Shown piece by piece: positions 59,401 to 64,000 of a DNA stretch of 64,000 nucleotides (within the stretch, counting starts at the first letter, position 1; every line of letters begins with the position of its first letter). Where the stretch lies: assembly GCF_963675165.1 (NCBI RefSeq), contig NC_087392.1, forward strand, positions 3,555,442 through 3,619,441. Direction: 5' to 3'. The notes under the pieces were generated by a model. It made no database searches and had not been told where the DNA came from. It saw nothing but the letters and a program-made list of their open reading frames with translations. The stretch is from Halichondria panicea. Lineage: Eukaryota; Porifera; Demospongiae; Suberitida; Halichondriidae. The position numbers and the translations under genes are program-made.

Positions 59401-61633
59401 GGCAACTCGCCCTCGTGCTTGCATGTGCCTGTATATTTTATATACAATATAAAACATTCGGTCTCATGCTATATCTATTACTACTTAGGTTCCTGCTTTA
59501 AATAGTTAATCATGTTTCTACTAACAGTTAGCATAACTATTAAGCAGCTTAATTTCCACTTCCATGATTTTAAGTGTTTTTCAAGGGAGATTTTCAGCTA
59601 TCTACACGTTATCTATTTTTATAGGGTATTGGCAAGGAAGGTGTTCTACATAAAGAAGGAGCTAGAAAGGTGGAGTGGAAATCTCGTTACTTCAAACTCA
59701 CTGAGAACACCATTGACTACTTCGACAGAGCCATGGAGGCAGACGTATGTTGCTGACATAAGTTATAGCTATGCATGTAATGAGTACTCAGGAAAGAGAA
59801 TTATCATTATTATCCGGACAGATATGAAAAAATTCATTTTTTTTTTATTAGCCAATGATTTTAATTATTGTTTTCATACAGTCCTCACCTGCCTTGGGTC
59901 AGATTCTGGTGAGCCGGATGCAGGGTGCCGTACCATTAGGAAAGAAAGATGGTTTCCTGTGTTTCGCCATCAACATGAAATATGACACTAGTGTGGTCCT
60001 AGGATGTCACTCACGGACTGTAAGTACACAACGCTGTGCAAATTTAAGGACGTGTATTTTGCATATACAATCCCTATACGAAACAGTGTGCATGTAAACA
60101 TGCATGTAGTCTCACACATCCCATATGTGTATGTAATGTTTTCCCTCTCTACTACCTAACTTATACAGTACACTCATTGTGTGCCCAAAGTATGTATAGA
60201 TTTATGTGTGATTTACTGTCAGTATACGTGCACGTGTTTGCATGTGAGCAGGACATGGATGATTGGGTGAAGAGCATCAACAAAATGGTCAAAGGAGCAA
60301 AGTGTGGAGGTAATATTACATGTAGCAAGGTTTGTTTTCTACAAATTGACTCTGTTTGTGAGATCTACATAATAGTTTATGGAAACCCAAAGGGCTGGTT
60401 CTAAATCCATTGGAAACTTCCTAGCATTTTAGATCATACATGCAGGTAGCAACCATGTGTCTCTAGCCAATCAGATTTGAATGTTCTTATCTACATGATT
60501 GTCTAAGTGAGCACATTATTTCTAAGTTGGATAGAATGCTATACTTTTAGCCAATCACATTGCAGAATTTATGGCTAACATGATTTAATACTGTATAGTG
60601 CGCTCTAAAAGCATTTCGTTGCATAATGTTCGTGGGTTGACTGCTTACCAGAAGCCATGCCTTTAATCTTGGCATATACATGTAGCAGATAATTAAAGAA
60701 CAATTTTCGTTTAGGATTGCTAACCTACGAAAACAGCGAAAATTAAGCTCCTTAAAAATTTCGCGCTATACGATAGTCACATGATAATGATGTTGATTGT
60801 ACATGATACGTATTATGTAGGTCAATTAAGAAACCTCTTTCTTTGTAGAGATGATTCAGACTTTCTCTAGTGCCTATAATATTGCTGTCAAGTGTGTGGA
60901 GTACCTGTCCTCTCATGTGATTGAGGAACGAGCCCTCACGGTTGCCACTGCACCCAGCTCCCGCGTCAACCGATGGCTAGAATCTATAGACAAGGGACAA
61001 GTTAGTAATCTTTTTGCTTTGTACGTACATGATTTTGCCTTGAATTTATTACAATTTGTGTTTTTAAACTTTTGCTCAAGCCTCGACCCTATTGTAATGT
61101 CAAATGCTATCATAATGCATGTCATGTACATGTAGCTAGTTGACCTTCTTAGGTAAAGCTTATGCTAGACAATAGACAGCAATTCGCTACTGGTATGTAG
61201 GCACTTTGAGTTACTATGCACACATCGCTACTGGTATGCAGGCACTTTGAGTTACTATGCATACATCGCTACTGGTATGTAGGCACTTTGAGTTACTATA
61301 GGCATACATACATACACACATGTTCATGTATAGCTACATGTGCATCTTTTAGCCTCTCGTTGTAGCACAATCTCTTTCTAGCATACAAATTAATCTCCAC
61401 CCACATAGGAACCAGACATAAGCAAGATGCCTGATGCCACTACTGCTGCCTGTCTGCTGCGCTCTTTGTTCAGGAAAGGTCGACTGGGGTGTCTTGTCAA
61501 GTACAGTCTCGCTAAAGAGGTGGCTGAGCTCACTCAGAGTGCCAACCCTATCTCTATTCTTAGCACTAAGTTGAACAAACTCTCACTGGAAGCACGTGAT
61601 CTGCTCAAGCAACTACTTAGATTGTTTTCAAAG
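47423..61633 (+). CDS. Ubl-SH3-PH-RhoGAP-like scaffold protein, 3' end beyond the window
   Basis: Exons: 47423-48157, 48608-48759, 49618-49786, 50558-50620, 50948-51067, 51228-51397, 55985-56072, 57503-57695, 57815-59268, 59625-59744, 59882-60019, 60252-60309, 60849-61000, 61409-61633; phases agree over 1279 residues. Residues 1-300 are alpha-helical, loosely like talin or vinculin bundles; I do not recognise the family. A PPLPP-rich linker (325-352) follows. Residues about 374-440 have a ubiquitin-like pattern (EIKLCVNENNRVGDVRKML; LEHIQLRFRGDDVLLDE). The SH3 domain (about 472-545) has ALYDYES, GDGWWTARI and GVIPASFVEEI. Residues 564-1048 form one long Pro/Ser-rich exon with many PxxP and RRK motifs. 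The PH domain (about 1049-1153) has KEGVLHKEG and a C-terminal DMDDWVKSINKMV helix. A RhoGAP-like domain starts near 1155 but lacks the arginine finger. It probably links actin, Rho and phosphoinositide signalling; this is inference. Confidence 0.85.
49206..49445 (+). mobile_element. Family F element, 5' part only
   Basis: It begins ACTAGAGCACTGAAGTGCTA and shares TTAGCTTTTGCTCGCTTTTA with the other F copies, but lacks the GCCTCGGGTAA end. It is in intron 2 of the scaffold gene, right after a partial family A copy (about 48843-49180). Confidence 0.5.
51594..51946. mobile_element. Family I element with G-run and C-run ends
   Basis: The left end is CAGGGCTGCATTGAGG followed by a long G-run. 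The right end has TCCTGGATGCAGG, the imperfect inverse. The interior alternates C-runs (CCCCCCTGGGCC) with AT-rich sequence. A second copy is at 61669-61865. It lies in scaffold intron 6. Confidence 0.6.
52341..52852 (-). mobile_element. Family A element, reversed copy
   Basis: It runs from GGTGCTGATACCTC (truncated left end) to TCGCTTGCGCATGCGCACCG followed by AGGCATAATTAT. Interior landmarks are AAACTCAAAGAGTGGGACAT and ACTAGAAGCCTATAGAAACT. It is in scaffold intron 6. Confidence 0.65.
53237..54459. mobile_element. Family K element, 1.2 kb, with a 7-base target duplication
   Basis: The ends are CATAGATAGAGTAGAAGGGG and the inverse of CATAGATTGAGTAGAGAGGG. GCTGCAG sits immediately outside both ends. 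Inside, about 53535-53635 and 54105-54215 form large inverted arms (AACAGTTTAC and AAGTGGTTTTTTGCAATTTA in opposite senses). It is in scaffold intron 6. Confidence 0.65.
54743..55412. mobile_element. Inverted-repeat element (family L)
   Basis: TTAAGGTTACGATAAACCGT then TTGCTCATTAATTATTCATG at the left faces the inverse at the right (CATGAGCAAACAGTTTACCA, then TTAACCTAAA). It is 670 bases long, with about 40-base ends. It lies in scaffold intron 6 and has no clear open frame. Confidence 0.6.
56801..57012 (-). mobile_element. Family H element segment, copy 2
   Basis: It reads as the reverse of 22095-22320: TTCAATCCACTTCCGTTCGT, TGTGACGTCATTGTTTTACT, and finally GCGGCCTGGAATCAAGGCTA. It lies in scaffold intron 7, which splits the SH3 domain. 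Confidence 0.5.
60594..60774. mobile_element. Family C element, diverged copy
   Basis: It shares GCTCTAAAAGCATTTCGTTG, TGACTGCTTACC and the TTTCGCGCTATACG end with the copy at 23986-24212. The terminal heptamers have drifted (TACTGTA). It is in scaffold intron 12. Confidence 0.5.
61184..61300 (+). repeat. Tandem repeat, about 2.9 copies of a 41-base unit
   Basis: Units start TCGCTACTGGTATGTAGGCA at 61184, 61225 and 61266 (exactly 41 bases apart), with one or two substitutions between units. It is in scaffold intron 13, in the middle of the RhoGAP-like domain. Confidence 0.85.
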
Positions 61634-61668
61634 GTGCGTACATGACATTGTACACAATTGTGTTTAAT

Positions 61669-61865
61669 GCAGGGCTGCATTGAGGGGGGGCGAGGGGGGT
61701 AATTCGTCCCCCCCCCTGGGCACAGTTTCTCCCCCCCCCCCCCCCCCTAGGATCTGGCAGATTCATTCGTACTGCTATAATTCTGATGACTTCACCCCTC
61801 CTACATTTTTAAATTGCCCAATTCGCCCCCCCCCCCCCTGATCCAAAATCCTGGATGCAGCCCTG
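61669..61865. mobile_element. Family I element, short copy
   Basis: GCAGGGCTGCATTGAGG plus a G-run at the left, and a C-run then ATCCTGGATGCAGCCCTG at the right, give ends that are inverse copies. The G-runs (GGGGGGG, GGGGGG) and C-runs of up to about 17 could form quadruplex or hairpin structures. Confidence 0.65.
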
Positions 61866-62098
61866 TAATGCACCCGATACTAAAGTTCTATAGTCATATT
61901 TATATTTGATTCACTTTACTGGCAACCTACCCAATTCATTAGCAGCATTTAGCATTTCAAGTAATTGAGGGAATCGAACAAGTATCCGTAAATGTCTGGG
62001 GTAATTAGAAGTGCCTAGAACATTATTGTAGGTAGTACCGTCACCCTGGAATTGACACTGAATCAATATTATAATAGATATGCATGCTTACCTGTATT

Positions 62099-63220
62099 AA
62101 CTAGAGCACTGAAGTGCAAACCCTCGGCTGGTGCCATGATTATAAGAGTATATAGTGATATAATGCAGTGCATGCATGTAGCAACTCAAGAGCAATCAAA
62201 CTAAACACTGGAGAGGCATGCATGCTGAGAACAGTGGTAGTACATGAGGCATTGTGGAAACCTGGCCATGGAGTCTTAGAGAAGTATGGCTCCTACCAGG
62301 CTGCTGCATAGATAAAAGAGCTACTGGAGTATAAGAGGATCGATCCAGAGTCAGTTAACAACCAGTCACAATTCTAGCTTTCTACTTTAGTGACCCTATT
62401 CCATTGTTCCTGGTACGGGATCACTTCAGCTGCAAATACGTAGTCTACCACGTGTAGCTAGCCAACGTGCAAGTTCAGGCTTCTTAGCTTTTGCTCGACA
62501 AAGAAGCTTTAACATCAAAAGCTGCCACTATTTAAAACTAAGATATTGTTGTATGAAGGCTATCTGTGCTGTAAACACAGTGCTGTGGTACCTAGGTGAG
62601 TAGATATACCTGTGACAAACAAACTAGAGCACTAAAGTGCAAACCCTCGGCTGGTGACAAGAAACCAGAAGAGTGATATAATACAGTGCATGTGGTGATG
62701 TTATCTATGGCTTAACTGTCCTAGCACAGAAACTCAGGAACAATAAACAGACTGGAGGCATGCTGAAACATTTGATAACAGTGTTTTAGTGGCACATAGA
62801 TATATGCACTGTGGACTAGGATCACAGCAAAGATGCCTGGAGTCTCAGAGAAGTATGGCTCTTGCATGGATCCCAGAGTCAGCTAACAGGGCCAGGGACA
62901 ACAAACCAGTCACAATTCTAGCTTTCTATTGTAGTGACCCTTTACCATTGTTCTTGGTACAGGATCAACTCAACTGTAAATATGTAGTGTATCTCAAATA
63001 AAGGCCGCGTGTAGTTTGCTAGCTGCCACGTGCAAGTTCAAGCTTTTCGCTAGACAACGAAGCTTTAGTAACATCGAAATCTGATATTGTTGTGTGAAGG
63101 ATATTATTATATGCTGCAAACGCAGCGCTATGGCATCCAGGTGAGTAGAGATACTCGTGACAAACAGACAAACAAACCAACGGACTACTATACCCTCTGG
63201 CCGCGGCACGGCCTCGGGTA
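62099..63220 (+). mobile_element. Two family F elements in direct tandem
   Basis: Both begin ACTAGAGCACT(G/A)AAGTGCAA (62099 and 62623) and share TTAGCTTTTGCTC-type and ACAGTGCTGTGG/GCAGCGCTATGG blocks. The second ends at CGGCCTCGGGTAA, after which a second end-like block (GACTACTATACCCGTGGCCG) is repeated to about 63265. No coding capacity is seen. Confidence 0.6.
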
Positions 63221-63371
63221 ACAAACCAACAGACTACTATACCCGTGGCCGCACCTCGTGTAATAACATACATAACTCTTGGTTATGTGACTGTTTGCCA
63301 CTGTAACCCTTGCACCTAAGTGTGTGAAATATTGTGTTACATCTTGTTTATCAATTTAAAAAAGTGCACTC

Positions 63372-63555
63372 TACCGTATAGCGGGTATAAATGTTCGTGG
63401 ATTAAGCACGTACCACCACAAACATTTATAACCTCGAATTTAATATCGCATGCAAGCAATGCTGCAAAGAGTCCAATGCTGCAAAGAGTCTGCTATTCCA
63501 CGAAAATTAAATCCGCGAAAATGTATACCCTCGAAATATACCCGCTATACGGTAT
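63372..63555. mobile_element. Family D palindromic element
   Basis: The left end is TACCGTATAGCGGGTATAAA and the right end its approximate inverse, ending ATACCCGCTATACGGTA. Inner segments also pair (ATTCCACGAAAATTAAATCC with AT-rich counterparts). A partial relative (TATAGCGGGTATATTTCGAG) is at about 55822-55845. Confidence 0.65.
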
Positions 63556-64000
63556 TTTGCTGATACATGTGGCTGTATGTATAGCGGGAAATTTTCGCAT
63601 TTTGGCTTCAGAGCCCTCAGCAGAAATGTTTGTGGGTACATTTCAATGCAAGGAAACCGCCTACCGATAGCTTTGCATGTGAAATACCAGTGCGTGGGAG
63701 TTTATCCCAGTTTTAATTTTCGCGTTAACTGCCCTGCCCTCGAAAATGCGTTAATATTGACCCGCTGTGTTACCCGGACCGTAGATATTTACGTATCTAT
63801 GTCCGGACCTAGCTACTTATTCTGGCCTACTTTCCAGATCGCCGGAGGTCACGTGATCGTCGGCTCCGTAGGGCCATTGCCAGAATGCGTATATTGCTAT
63901 TCCGGATCTAATTAGTTGTATGGGGGTCCCAACTGGCCCTACGCATCTGGAAATCTCACGTCAGTAGACGGAACTACAATAAAAACAGGTGGAAGATGAG

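Larger units (their letters stand above)
61634..64000. other. Final intron of the scaffold gene: transposons only
   Basis: After the donor at 61634, no further RhoGAP exon is visible to the window end. The stretch holds a family I element (61669-61865), a fragment resembling family B (about 61990-62025), two family F elements (62099-62615, 62623-63220) with a partial third end (to about 63265), and a family D palindrome (63372-63555). The gene presumably continues past 64000. Confidence 0.6.

Noticed and set aside
59512-59985. 157-codon plus-strand frame across the PH region
   Set aside because: It is in the wrong frame for the PH exons (59625-59744 and 59882-60019), which read KEGVLHKEG and GKKDGFLCFAINM with clean splice sites.

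Overview
The window is nuclear DNA from an animal. All eight recognisable genes are split by spliceosomal introns with GT-AG borders, apart from one GC-AG and one AT-AC intron. The encoded proteins are metazoan: class IA PI3-kinase p110, CNBD2, an ankyrin-DHHC palmitoyltransferase, TMEM165, MICU, two complex I subunits and a PH/RhoGAP scaffold. Compact genes, many introns of 50-100 bases, AT-rich spacers and a very dense load of short inverted-repeat elements suggest a marine invertebrate, most likely a sponge. That placement is inference; nothing here proves the phylum.

Layout. Positions 1-4412 hold only transposon debris. NDUFB8-like (4413-7514, minus) sits head-to-head with the PI3K p110 gene (7851-20653, plus, 20 exons). 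PI3K converges tail-to-tail on a CNBD2-like gene (20821-28043, minus, 18 exons), with only 167 bases between the two stop codons. Positions 28375-33135 are one nested transposon with 650-base terminal inverted repeats, and 33138-34985 shows no gene. An ankyrin-DHHC S-acyltransferase (34986-38987, minus) is followed by a spacer with a decayed reverse-transcriptase fragment and a long inverted repeat. NDUFA2 (40475-42908, plus) then converges on TMEM165 (43049-44589, minus), which shares a 243-base divergent promoter with a MICU2/3-like gene (44833-47143, plus). Last is a large multidomain gene starting at 47423 (plus) that runs off the window: helical N-terminus, ubiquitin-like fold, SH3, proline-rich region, PH and a RhoGAP-like domain without its arginine finger.

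Exon models come from reading splice sites by eye and requiring phase agreement at every junction; each complete model closes in frame. Three genes (NDUFB8, NDUFA2, MICU) serve mitochondria, and PI3K plus the scaffold gene belong to membrane and cytoskeletal signalling. I see no evidence that the genes form one functional cluster.

The rest is mostly non-autonomous inverted-repeat elements: at least twelve families, many in introns and several nested. Two observations stand out. Several families with unrelated interiors share a TACCGTA terminal heptamer. Another family (ends CATAGAT) shows 7-base target duplications. I found no tRNA, rRNA or CRISPR.
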